A stretch of DNA of 39,511 nt from Butyrivibrio sp. (lineage in GTDB: Bacteria > Bacillota > Clostridia > Lachnospirales > Lachnospiraceae), in the NCBI RefSeq assembly GCF_015056685.1, contig NZ_SVFW01000039.1, positions 1 through 39,511 of the forward strand. The letters are read 5' to 3'. A model generated the notes under the pieces. That model was given only the letters and a program-made list of their open reading frames with translations, was not told the origin of the DNA and did no database searches. The translations under genes and the position numbers were made by a program. Shown here piece by piece: positions 1 to 7,714 of the stretch (the first letter of the stretch is position 1; the number at the start of each line of letters is the position of its first letter).

Positions 1-50
1 GGGACGGTTCTTTTGACTTATTGCTTACAATAAGTCAAAAGAACCGTCCC
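1..50. repeat. Perfect 50-base hairpin (REP-like palindrome)
   Basis: Bases 1-23 and 28-50 are exact reverse complements around the four-base loop CTTA. The arm begins GGGACGGTTCTTTTGACTTA. From memory, palindromes beginning GGGACGGTTC are scattered through many clostridial genomes and resemble REP elements mobilised by IS200-like REP transposases; that link is recall, not shown here. No transposase is next to it, and the window starts exactly at its edge, so its left context is unknown. Confidence 0.85.
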
Positions 51-159
51 TCTGTCTTCTCTAAAACTTAAGTATTATAAAAAATAACCCCCCAGGGGGC
101 TTAAAATGGACTTTTCTCTGTCATATAATCCAATAGACATTAAAAATTGGAGGACGGAG

Positions 160-1839
160 ATGAAGAGTAAAAATATTTCATTAGTACTGGGGATCATTTT
201 AGCTTTTTCAATGGTCGGATGTGGCCAGAAGGCTGCTACTGAGAGCACAGAAGCACAGAGCCAGGCGGAAGATACACAGAAGGTTGAAAGCCAGACAGAA
301 AGTGCTGATAGCACAGTAGAAGCAGCTGATGATGCAGAGAGCATCAATGTTTATATAGGTGGATCTATTTTTGATTCGAGCATGGATCCTGTTAAAGGCT
401 TTATGAGCTATGGATATCCATTTGTAAACGAGGCACTTATTCAGGCTGATACCAATTCTGAATATGTTGCAGATCTTGCAACTGATTGGGAAGTAAGTGA
501 GGACGCACTTACTTATACATTTAATCTTCGTGAGGGAGTTACATTCAGCGATGGAACACCTTTCACAGCAGAAGATGTTGTTTTTACCTATGAAGAGGTT
601 CAAAAGAACCAGGCCAATAATGAAAATGTTGATCTTACAAAGCTTAAGTCTGTAGAGGCAGATGGCGATTACAAGGTCGTATTTACACTTAATGAGTGCT
701 ATTCACCATTCCTTGATACAGTAGCAATGCTTCAGATCGTTCCAAGCGATTCATATAATAGCGAGACATTTGATACAGCGCCTATAGGAACAGGTGCATA
801 TAAGGTTGCTGAGTATGATACAAATCAGCAGATCATTCTGCAGATCAATGACAGCTACTGGGGTGGCACACCTGATATTGAGCAGGTAAACATCATTTCA
901 ATGGATCAGGATACAGCTTATTCCAATGCAGTATCAGGTCAGCTTGATGTAGTCATGGTTGGTTCAACATATATCAATGAGACAATTGACAGCATGACTC
1001 TCCATAAGCTTGAGACAATGGACGTTCGTAATGTGAGTCTTCCTACTCTTACAGAGCAGGTTATGAAGGACAGCCAGGGCAACGAGTACAACGTAGGTAA
1101 TAACGTTACAAGTGACATTGCAGTTCGTAAGGCTCTTTCAATCGGTATCAATCGTCAGGAGATCATTGATAACGCATTTAACGGCGAAGGAAAGCCTGCT
1201 GTTAATTTCACAGATAATCTTCCATGGGCTTCAACTGATGACTACGAAGACAATCAGGTTGATGAGGCCAAAAAGATTCTTGAAGACGCTGGCTGGATTG
1301 ATGCAGATGGCGATGGAATTCGTGAAAAAGGAGATCTTAAGTGTTCATTTGATCTTATAGCTCCAGGTAACGATGAAGACCGTTATAAGCTAGCAACTGC
1401 CCTTGCTGAGAATGCTAAAAATCTTGGAATTGAGATAAATGTTCGCAATGAGTCATGGGATGTAGCTGTAGTAGAAGAAAATACAACTCCTATTGTTTGG
1501 GGCTGGGGACAGTTCTCACCAACAGTTATCTATTCAACATATGATTCAGAGATGTTCCTTGAGGCTCAGTATGCCAATGTAACAGGATATACAAATGCAG
1601 ATTGCGATGCAGCAATTGAAAAAGCCTTTGCAGCATCAAACCAGGCAGATGCAAATGCTGCATGGAAGGAAGCTCAGGCAATTGGAGACAGTGAATACCC
1701 ATACCTGTATCTTGTAAATATCGAGCATTCATATTTTGTAAAAGATAATCTTGATATTTCAGAAGCAACACAGATTCCACATCCACATGGTCATGGAAGC
1801 CCAATCATCTGTAACCTTAAGGACTGGGTGTTAAACTAA
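160..1839 (+). CDS. Peptide/nickel-type ABC transporter substrate-binding lipoprotein
   Basis: A 559-residue extracellular lipoprotein of solute-binding family 5 (oligopeptide/nickel type). The start at 160 is preceded by GGAGGACGGAG at good spacing; an in-frame ATG at 106 lacks such a site. The N-terminus is a short positive stretch, a hydrophobic segment and a lipobox ending MVGC, followed by a Ser/Thr/Glu/Gln-rich linker typical of Gram-positive lipoproteins. The family core is seen in the segments LADTWEVSEDALTYTF-like and GVTFSDGTPFTAEDVVF. The C-terminus contains HPHGHG, a cluster that could bind a metal or a metal chelate, so nickel or another metal complex is as plausible as a peptide. 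It heads an operon with two permeases and two ATPases. Confidence 0.9.
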   Translation: MKSKNISLVLGIILAFSMVGCGQKAATESTEAQSQAEDTQKVESQTESADSTVEAADDAESINVYIGGSIFDSSMDPVKGFMSYGYPFVNEALIQADTNSEYVADLATDWEVSEDALTYTFNLREGVTFSDGTPFTAEDVVFTYEEVQKNQANNENVDLTKLKSVEADGDYKVVFTLNECYSPFLDTVAMLQIVPSDSYNSETFDTAPIGTGAYKVAEYDTNQQIILQINDSYWGGTPDIEQVNIISMDQDTAYSNAVSGQLDVVMVGSTYINETIDSMTLHKLETMDVRNVSLPTLTEQVMKDSQGNEYNVGNNVTSDIAVRKALSIGINRQEIIDNAFNGEGKPAVNFTDNLPWASTDDYEDNQVDEAKKILEDAGWIDADGDGIREKGDLKCSFDLIAPGNDEDRYKLATALAENAKNLGIEINVRNESWDVAVVEENTTPIVWGWGQFSPTVIYSTYDSEMFLEAQYANVTGYTNADCDAAIEKAFAASNQADANAAWKEAQAIGDSEYPYLYLVNIEHSYFVKDNLDISEATQIPHPHGHGSPIICNLKDWVLN

Positions 1840-1870
1840 TAAAATATTAAAATCGAAGATAATTCATTCG

Positions 1871-1904
1871 GATACCACCCCGTGAATGAGGTGGTATCTT
1901 TTTT
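1871..1904 (+). terminator. Intergenic terminator/attenuator in the ABC operon
   Basis: The stem GATACCACC (1871-1879) pairs with GGTGGTATC (1890-1898) and is followed by a run of T. It lies between the binding-protein gene and the first permease. Such a leaky terminator would let the lipoprotein be made in excess over the membrane components, a common arrangement for binding-protein importers. Confidence 0.8.
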
Positions 1905-1917
1905 GAGGTAAGTGGCT

Positions 1918-2895
1918 ATGAGAACCAGAAATATTTTATACGAACTGATTCGTATGCTTCTTTTGCTGATACTTGTGAGCTTTTTGGCTTTTGTGCTGAT
2001 AGCAAAATCGCCAATTGACCCACTGGTATCTTATATTGGAACCAATTCAACGTTGTCACCTGAAGCTAAGCAGGAGATTGTGGAGCATTGGGGATTAAAT
2101 GAGCCTGTTTTTACGCGCTTTTTTAAGTGGCTTGTTAATATCCTTCATGGAGATATGGGGACATCAATAACATATAAAAAAGCAGTTAGCAGCGTTATTA
2201 TTGAACGCTTCTCATATTCGATAGTGCTTATGCTTTTGGCGTGGATATTGTCAGGAATACTGGGATTTGTCATAGGTGTTATCTGTGGAATAAAGCAGGG
2301 CGGAATATATGACAGAATTACAAAGCTCTTTTGCCTGATGGTCAAATCAGCACCTACATTCTGGCTGGGACTTATGTTCCTTGTTATATTTGCAGTCAGC
2401 CTTGGCTGGTTCCCAATCGGAATGGCTGTTCCTATGGGAAAATTAAAGAGTGAAGTTACTGTCTGGGACAGGCTCTATCATCTTGTACTTCCGGTGATCA
2501 CTCTTACTGTGGCCAATATAAGTGAGGTGGTTCTTTATACAAGACAAAGAGTTGTTGAGATAATCGGAAGTGACTATATCCTGTATGCAAGAGCACGCGG
2601 TGAGAACCAGGGACAGATCATCAGACGTCATGTTCTTAGAAACGTCATGCTTCCTGCTATAACTTTGCAGTTTGCTTCATTTAGCGAGCTCTTTGGCGGA
2701 ATGGCACTTGCTGAAAATGTATTTGCTTATCCAGGAATCGGGACAGCAACTACAGCTGCGGCTTTAAGCGGCGATGCACCTCTTCTTATGGGTATTGCTC
2801 TTATTAGTGCGCTCTTTGTTTTTACTGGCAATCTTATTGCCAATATTTTGTATGGAATTTGTGATCCCAGGATCAGGGAAAAGGAGGAGTCATGA
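1918..2895 (+). CDS. ABC transporter permease, DppB/NikB type
   Basis: A 325-residue inner-membrane permease of the binding-protein-dependent family. The N-terminus has one membrane segment, then the conserved periplasmic block with WGLNEPVFTRF and LHGDMGTS, then about five more segments. The cytoplasmic coupling loop is seen as ARARGENQGQIIRRHVLRN, the EAA-type loop that docks on the ATPase, and the C-terminal part has the AENVFAYPGIG motif typical of DppB. ATG 1918 is chosen over GTG 1912 because GAGGT lies at proper distance. The stop codon overlaps the next start by four bases (ATGA), implying translational coupling. Confidence 0.9.
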   Translation: MRTRNILYELIRMLLLLILVSFLAFVLIAKSPIDPLVSYIGTNSTLSPEAKQEIVEHWGLNEPVFTRFFKWLVNILHGDMGTSITYKKAVSSVIIERFSYSIVLMLLAWILSGILGFVIGVICGIKQGGIYDRITKLFCLMVKSAPTFWLGLMFLVIFAVSLGWFPIGMAVPMGKLKSEVTVWDRLYHLVLPVITLTVANISEVVLYTRQRVVEIIGSDYILYARARGENQGQIIRRHVLRNVMLPAITLQFASFSELFGGMALAENVFAYPGIGTATTAAALSGDAPLLMGIALISALFVFTGNLIANILYGICDPRIREKEES

Positions 2896-3725
2896 GAAAT
2901 ACATCTTTGTGGAACAGACGAACACGACTTACTCTCCTTATTGTTTTAGCAGCTACTTATCTTTTAGGGGTGTTCTTCTGGGGACTTTTTATTGATCCAA
3001 GCGAGTATGGTGTTCACTACGAAAATAAACTCCTTGCCCCCAGTGGTCAGCATCTTTTTGGCACGGATGCAATGGGAAGGGATATGTTCAAACGCTGTAT
3101 CAAGGGACTTTCAAACAGTCTTGTGATAGGTCTTTTGGCTTCTCTTGTAAGCTCTGTGGTTGCACTTATCATGGGAATTGCATCTGCGGTATTTGGCGGC
3201 TTTGTGGACCGATTTGTAAACTTGTGCGTTGACCTTTGCATGGGACTTCCGCATCTTGTTTTGCTGATACTTATTTCATGCATGGCAGGAAGAGGAACAG
3301 TTGGCGTTACTGTGGCGGTTGCCCTTACACACTGGCCTTCACTTACCCGAATCGTGAGGCAGGAGGTTCTGCAGCTTCGAAATACACAGTACGTACTGGC
3401 TAGCAGAAAAATGGGAAAAAGCTATTTGACTATTGCCCTTACACATATGGTTCCTCACGTGCTTCCGGCTTATCTTATAGGACTTATCCTTTTGTTCCCA
3501 CATGCTATCATGCATGAAGCATCAGTTACTTTCCTTGGATTTGGTCTGCCAAAAGAAATGCCGGCTATCGGAGTTATTTTGGCAGAATCCATGAACCATA
3601 TCACCACCGGAAAGTGGTGGATGGCTCTTTTTCCCGGGCTTATGCTCCTACTTGCTGTTGTCTTGTTTGACCTTATCGGTGAGACACTCAAAAAACTCTG
3701 GAATCCAAACAGTGGTAACGAGTAA
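2892..3725 (+). CDS. ABC transporter permease, DppC/NikC type
   Basis: A 277-residue permease, the usual partner of a DppB-type protein. It has an N-terminal membrane segment, the family motif HLFGTDAMGRDMFKR (near residues 52-66), then a run of membrane segments with the EAA loop around SRKMGKSYLTIALTHMVPH. The motif HEASVTFLGFGLP near residue 200 is strongly conserved in DppC/OppC proteins. It overlaps the upstream permease by four bases and is followed nine bases later by the first ATPase, with AGGAGGG as ribosome site. Confidence 0.9.
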   Translation: MRNTSLWNRRTRLTLLIVLAATYLLGVFFWGLFIDPSEYGVHYENKLLAPSGQHLFGTDAMGRDMFKRCIKGLSNSLVIGLLASLVSSVVALIMGIASAVFGGFVDRFVNLCVDLCMGLPHLVLLILISCMAGRGTVGVTVAVALTHWPSLTRIVRQEVLQLRNTQYVLASRKMGKSYLTIALTHMVPHVLPAYLIGLILLFPHAIMHEASVTFLGFGLPKEMPAIGVILAESMNHITTGKWWMALFPGLMLLLAVVLFDLIGETLKKLWNPNSGNE

Positions 3726-3734
3726 GGAGGGAAC

Positions 3735-4655
3735 ATGGGAAAGACATTATTAAACGTTGAAGACCTGGTTGTAGCTTTTTCTATGTACCGGGGCGACTCA
3801 TTGAAAAAAGAAAACCTTGAAGTTATCCACTCACTATCACTTGATGTAAAAGAGGGTGAGATCCTTGCTGTTGTTGGATCAAGCGGATCAGGAAAGAGTA
3901 TTTTGGCGAGTGCTGTCCTTGACCTGCTTCCTAAGAATGCAGTTGTGAGCGGTAAGATCACATATGATGGGGAACCACTTTCCATGAAGACTACACCTGA
4001 TCTTTATGGAAAAGAAATCTCTTTTATCCCCCAGTCTGTGGATTATCTTGACCCACTTATGAAGGTTGGAAAGCAGGTTCAGGGAGTAAAAGGCAGCAAA
4101 GCCCGTCAGGAGGAGCTGTTTGAAAAGTACCGTTTAGGAAAGGATACAGAGAAAAAGTATCCGTTCCAGCTCTCAGGAGGAATGGCAAGGCGTGTGCTCA
4201 TTTCAGGCGCGGTTATGGGAAATCCCAAGCTTATAATAGCCGATGAACCTACACCTGGTCTCGACCTTGAGCTTGCAATGGAGACTTTAAAGCATTTCAG
4301 AACACTTGCTGATCAGGGGACAGGAATCCTTATGATCACACATGATATAGACCTTGCCCTTAACGTGGCAGACAGGATCGCAGTTTTTTACGCAGGAACA
4401 ATAGTAGAGATTGCATCAACACAGGACTTTTTAAGTGGAAGAGATGCTCTTAGACATCCATACACAAAGGCTCTTTATGATGCGCTTCCACAAAACGGCT
4501 TTAAGCCTATACCCGGAGCTCAGCCCTATGCAGGAAGTCTTCCTTCGGGATGTCTTTTCGCAGACCGCTGTCCATACAGGGACGATGCCTGTGCCGGAGA
4601 GCAGCCGGAGCGTGAAGTAAGAGGCGGAAAGGTTAGGTGCGCTCATGCAACTTGA
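3735..4655 (+). CDS. ABC transporter ATP-binding protein, DppD/NikD type
   Basis: A 306-residue cytoplasmic ATPase. Walker A is GSSGSGKS (residues 48-55), the Q-loop is FIPQS, the signature is LSGGMARR, Walker B is LIIADEPT and the switch histidine is in MITHD. After the nucleotide-binding domain there is the oligopeptide/dipeptide-importer C-terminal extension, with the cysteine motif CLFADRCPYRDDAC near residue 275; in this family such cysteines can hold an iron-sulfur cluster. The signature reads LSGGM rather than the common LSGGQ. Its 3' end overlaps the next ATPase gene by 11 bases. Confidence 0.9.
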   Translation: MGKTLLNVEDLVVAFSMYRGDSLKKENLEVIHSLSLDVKEGEILAVVGSSGSGKSILASAVLDLLPKNAVVSGKITYDGEPLSMKTTPDLYGKEISFIPQSVDYLDPLMKVGKQVQGVKGSKARQEELFEKYRLGKDTEKKYPFQLSGGMARRVLISGAVMGNPKLIIADEPTPGLDLELAMETLKHFRTLADQGTGILMITHDIDLALNVADRIAVFYAGTIVEIASTQDFLSGRDALRHPYTKALYDALPQNGFKPIPGAQPYAGSLPSGCLFADRCPYRDDACAGEQPEREVRGGKVRCAHAT

Positions 4656-5247
4656 AGCAAAAAATATAAGTTTTAGATATGACAAAAAAAGTCCCTGGGT
4701 TTTGAAGGATGTTTCACTTTCTATCCAAGAAGGCGAGAGAGTGGGAATTGTTGCTCCATCCGGCTTTGGCAAGACAACTCTTGCAAGGATACTGGCAGGA
4801 TATGAGAAACCATCAGAAGGCCAGGTGCTCATAGATGGAAAGGAGCTGCCTTCAAAAGGTTTTTGCCCGGTGCAGCTTATCTATCAGCATCCGGAGCTTT
4901 CTGTAAATCCCAGATGGAGAATGGAAAAGACACTTAATGAGTGCTTTACGCCTGATGAGGCTCTTTTGGCTAAAATGGGAATCGAGAAGGAGTGGCTACA
5001 CCGTTGGCCTTCAGAACTCTCAGGCGGAGAACTTCAAAGATTCTGCATAGCAAGGATCCTTACACCAAAGACAAAAATCCTTATCTGTGATGAGATATCT
5101 ACAATGCTAGACGTTATCACCCAGGCTCAGGTCTGGAATATCCTGCTTGATATAGCCAAAGAGCGAAACATGGGCATGGCAGTGATCACCCACAACAAGG
5201 CCCTTGCAGAGAAAGTCTGCACAAGAACCGTAAGACTCGACGAATAA
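4645..5247 (+). CDS. Short ABC ATP-binding protein, DppF/NikE type
   Basis: A 200-residue ATPase completing the importer. It has a Q-loop (IYQHPE), a signature LSGGELQR, Walker B ILICDE and a switch histidine in VITHNK. Two features are odd. The Walker A loop is APSGFGKT (residues 37-44), with alanine where nearly all ATPases have glycine as first residue. The protein also ends right after the core, without the roughly 60-100 residue C-terminal domain of DppF. Lys43 and Thr44 are intact, so ATP binding is still likely, especially in a heterodimer with the upstream ATPase. Confidence 0.85.
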   Translation: MQLEAKNISFRYDKKSPWVLKDVSLSIQEGERVGIVAPSGFGKTTLARILAGYEKPSEGQVLIDGKELPSKGFCPVQLIYQHPELSVNPRWRMEKTLNECFTPDEALLAKMGIEKEWLHRWPSELSGGELQRFCIARILTPKTKILICDEISTMLDVITQAQVWNILLDIAKERNMGMAVITHNKALAEKVCTRTVRLDE

Positions 5248-5493
5248 ATATACTTTCTTGCGAGTGGCATAAAATCCAGAAGTGCCCATAACTTCGGATA
5301 GATCTCGGAGTATTCGCAAAGACACAGTAAATATAAAATAATGCGCCTTGTTTTCTTTCATGCTTATTCAAAACAGAAAACAAGGCTTTTATTTTATATT
5401 AACTGTCTCTATTGCTCATACTAAATCGCTCTATCCAAAGTTATGGGCACTTATGGATTTATGGTTTACTACACATAAAAAGTATATATTCTT
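5243..5493. repeat. Nested palindrome of about 250 bases
   Basis: The two halves fold on each other around position 5365. Matching blocks include AAGTGCCCATAACTT on the left (from about 5279) with AAGTTATGGGCACTT on the right (about 5438-5452), TAAATATAAAATAA with TTATTTTATATTAA, and GCCTTGTTTTCT (5345-5356) with AGAAAACAAGGC (5375-5386). The outermost match is ATATACTTT near 5248 with AAAGTATAT near 5479. Mismatches are scattered along the arms. It begins at the stop codon of the last ABC gene and ends just before the next promoter. It could be a miniature inverted-repeat element or a long hairpin RNA. Confidence 0.75.
5345..5397 (+). terminator. Terminator at the centre of the long palindrome
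   Basis: A 12-base-pair stem GCCTTGTTTTCT / AGAAAACAAGGC is followed by a T-rich tail (TTTTATTTTAT), so it probably ends the ABC transporter operon. Because the flanks are A/T-rich on both sides it may also work from the other strand. Confidence 0.65.
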
Positions 5494-5520
5494 GTATTGG
5501 TAAATTTAAGAATGTATATT
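5492..5520 (+). promoter_or_regulatory. Predicted promoter of the LRR/DUF362/VWA/MoxR operon
   Basis: TTGTAT (5492-5497) and TATATT (5515-5520) are separated by 17 bases, a good fit for the main sigma factor. The predicted start of transcription is near 5527, which favours the ATG at 5561 over the TTG at 5540 as start of the first gene. Confidence 0.55.
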
Positions 5521-5560
5521 ATTATGAGGTGGAATTTATTTGAGGTCGGGTGAAGGCAAT

Positions 5561-6481
5561 ATGCCATTTGTTTATGAAATTAACGAAAGCAGGAAAGATA
5601 GTCATAAATTTATTGTGATCACAGGTCATGAGGGAAGTGTCAGAGAGCTTGTTGTGCCGGATAGGATTGATGGCTATGTGGTGGAGGCTATCGGTAATCA
5701 TGCTTTTTCCGGAAGAGATGATATTGAAAGCGTTGTTCTTCCGAATACGATAAAGACTCTTTACGGGTTTTCTTTTCATAACTGCAGGAAACTAAGGAAG
5801 ATAAGTCTTTTTGACAGTATTGATGACTATTATGACGGAGTATGCAGGCAGTGCGACTCCCTGTCTGATATTGAGATACATATAGAGAGAAACTGGTATG
5901 AGGTAATTCGAAACTTTCTGGCTGATAATGACAAGACACTTAGGTTTCTGATAAAAAGAGATGGATTTACATCTTGTCTTGTTTTTCCTGAGTATGTCTA
6001 TGATTTTTCTGAAAATACCATGGCAAGGACAATCCAGTTTTCGATTGGCGGCAGTGGGATGATCTACAGGGAATGCGTCGACAGAAGGAGCGTTAACTAC
6101 AGGGAGTATGACAAGCTTTTTGAAAAGGCTGTTATAGATGGAAACGCTGTTTCCGAAGATATAGCCATAGGAAGAGTTCTTTTCCCTTATGAGCTTGCTC
6201 CCGGGTACCGGGAAAGGTACGAGATGTTTATTAAGAAAAATGGCAGGAGCATTGTGGAAAGACTCATAAAAAATATTGAAAATAGTGGAGAAAATGCTTC
6301 TTTGGATGAAGATGAAGTTTCTCCCATGAATCTGATAAAAAGGCTGATTCCGATTTTGGATGATGAGGCCATGGATCATGCTATAAAGCTTGCTTCAGAA
6401 AAGGGACTTACTCTATTGAGTGCAGTTTTGATAGGGAGTAAGAAGCCACCTGTGGCCAGTGTTTCAAGATTTGAATTCTAG
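5561..6481 (+). CDS. Leucine-rich-repeat (BspA-like) protein
   Basis: A protein of about 306 residues, cytoplasmic as far as can be seen (no signal peptide). The first 90 residues contain BspA-type (LRR_5) repeat units: phrases such as VVEAIGNHAFSGRDDIESVV and VLPNTIKTLYGFSFHNC show the typical spaced I/L/F pattern. The remaining two thirds match nothing I recognise and are rich in charged residues. Two starts are possible: ATG 5561, used here because homologous repeats begin just after it, or TTG 5540, which has the stronger GAGGTGG site but lies very close to the predicted transcript start. It opens an operon with DUF362, VWA and MoxR proteins, so it may be a binding or adaptor subunit of that machinery; this is inference. 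Confidence 0.7.
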   Translation: MPFVYEINESRKDSHKFIVITGHEGSVRELVVPDRIDGYVVEAIGNHAFSGRDDIESVVLPNTIKTLYGFSFHNCRKLRKISLFDSIDDYYDGVCRQCDSLSDIEIHIERNWYEVIRNFLADNDKTLRFLIKRDGFTSCLVFPEYVYDFSENTMARTIQFSIGGSGMIYRECVDRRSVNYREYDKLFEKAVIDGNAVSEDIAIGRVLFPYELAPGYRERYEMFIKKNGRSIVERLIKNIENSGENASLDEDEVSPMNLIKRLIPILDDEAMDHAIKLASEKGLTLLSAVLIGSKKPPVASVSRFEF

Positions 6482-6502
6482 TGAAAATGTTGAGGGTAAA
6501 GG

Positions 6503-7690
6503 GTGTTTGAAAAAGTATCTGTAGAAAAGTGTACATCATACGATAAAGAACTGGTGAAAAACAGCCTTGATAAGGCGATTGATGAGATAGATGGTCTTTC
6601 TTTTGTTAAGGAAGGCATGACTGTTGGACTTAAGCTTAACCTGGTAGGGGCAGCAGCGCCGGAAAAGGCGGTGACAACGCATCCTATGATTGTCAGAAGG
6701 CTCTGTGAGCGCCTGACAGAAATGGGGGCAAAGGTTGTCATTGGAGATAGCCCGGGAGGTGTGTTTAACAAAAGCTACGTCTTTGGAATTTATAAGGCAT
6801 GCGGGCTTCTTGAGCTTGAAAAGGATTTTGACGGAAAGGTGAAGCTTAATGAAGACTTTTCGGAAAAAGATGCAGAGTTTGCAGATGCAATCAGTATAAA
6901 GACTTTTACCTACACGGGCTGGCTCAACACCGTGGATGCTATCATTAATGTATCAAAGCTTAAGACTCACGCTATGATGGGTATGAGCTGTGCAGTTAAA
7001 AATATGTTCGGGACTATCCCCGGAGTTACTAAACCGCAGTATCACATGAGATTTCCCGAGGAGAGGGCGTTTGCCAATGTCATGGTGGATCTAAATGAGT
7101 ATTTTAAGCCGCAGCTTTATATCGTTGATGCCATAGACGGAATGGAGGGCAATGGTCCTACAGCAGGAGACAAAAGACATATTGGGGCGGTTCTGGCTTC
7201 TAAAAAGCCCTATGCTCTTGACGTGGTCTGTGCTGATATGATCGGAATGGGCATCAGGGATGTTCCGACTATAGGGGCTGCTTTTGAAAGGGGCCTTGGA
7301 CCTGAGAGTATTGCAGATGTTGATATTGTTTCTTCATCTGATGGAGAGCATATTAAGATAGCTGATTTTAAGAGAGCAACTATACATCAGTCGATTGACT
7401 TTAGCGGAGACGGATTTGGCAATAAGATGAAATACGTTTTGATAAAGCTCTTTTTACAGACAAGACCACAGGTAAAGGCATCAGAATGTGTTGGCTGCAA
7501 GAAATGCTATGAGACATGTCCTGCAAAGGCTATTACGATGGTTGAACGAAATGTGAAGGGAAAAGCTTTATTGGTCCCTGAGATTGACAGAAACAAGTGC
7601 ATCAAGTGCTTTTGTTGCCAGGAGTTTTGTCCTAAGGGAGCTATGAAAGTACATGAAAATCCGCTAGGTAAATTTGTAAGTTCAATGTAA
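6503..7690 (+). CDS. DUF362 protein with two C-terminal [4Fe-4S] ferredoxin motifs
   Basis: A 395-residue protein with an N-terminal DUF362 domain (residues about 1-300, including the conserved phrase INVSKLKTHAMMGM and AVKNMFGTIPG) and a C-terminal bacterial ferredoxin module. The cysteines are at 329, 332, 335 and 339, and at 366, 369, 372 and 376, each in CxxCxxCxxxCP spacing, so two [4Fe-4S] clusters are expected. The start is GTG with GAGGG six bases upstream. The DUF362 family is common in anaerobes, but its reaction is not established. Position between an LRR protein and a VWA/MoxR pair suggests it is a client or redox component of the chaperone-like machinery. Confidence 0.85.
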   Translation: MFEKVSVEKCTSYDKELVKNSLDKAIDEIDGLSFVKEGMTVGLKLNLVGAAAPEKAVTTHPMIVRRLCERLTEMGAKVVIGDSPGGVFNKSYVFGIYKACGLLELEKDFDGKVKLNEDFSEKDAEFADAISIKTFTYTGWLNTVDAIINVSKLKTHAMMGMSCAVKNMFGTIPGVTKPQYHMRFPEERAFANVMVDLNEYFKPQLYIVDAIDGMEGNGPTAGDKRHIGAVLASKKPYALDVVCADMIGMGIRDVPTIGAAFERGLGPESIADVDIVSSSDGEHIKIADFKRATIHQSIDFSGDGFGNKMKYVLIKLFLQTRPQVKASECVGCKKCYETCPAKAITMVERNVKGKALLVPEIDRNKCIKCFCCQEFCPKGAMKVHENPLGKFVSSM

Positions 7691-7714
7691 TGAAAACTAT
7701 TGTGATTATGGAGT

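Noticed and set aside
86..103. C-run/G-run palindrome (CCCCCCAGGGGG) as terminator or operator
   Set aside because: The loop would be too tight for a stable hairpin, no T tail follows, and nothing links it to a known regulator.
3470..3985. 171-codon open frame on the minus strand
   Set aside because: It lies fully antisense to the DppC permease and the first ATPase, has no ribosome site and shows the Ser/Pro/Ile-rich composition of a shadow frame.
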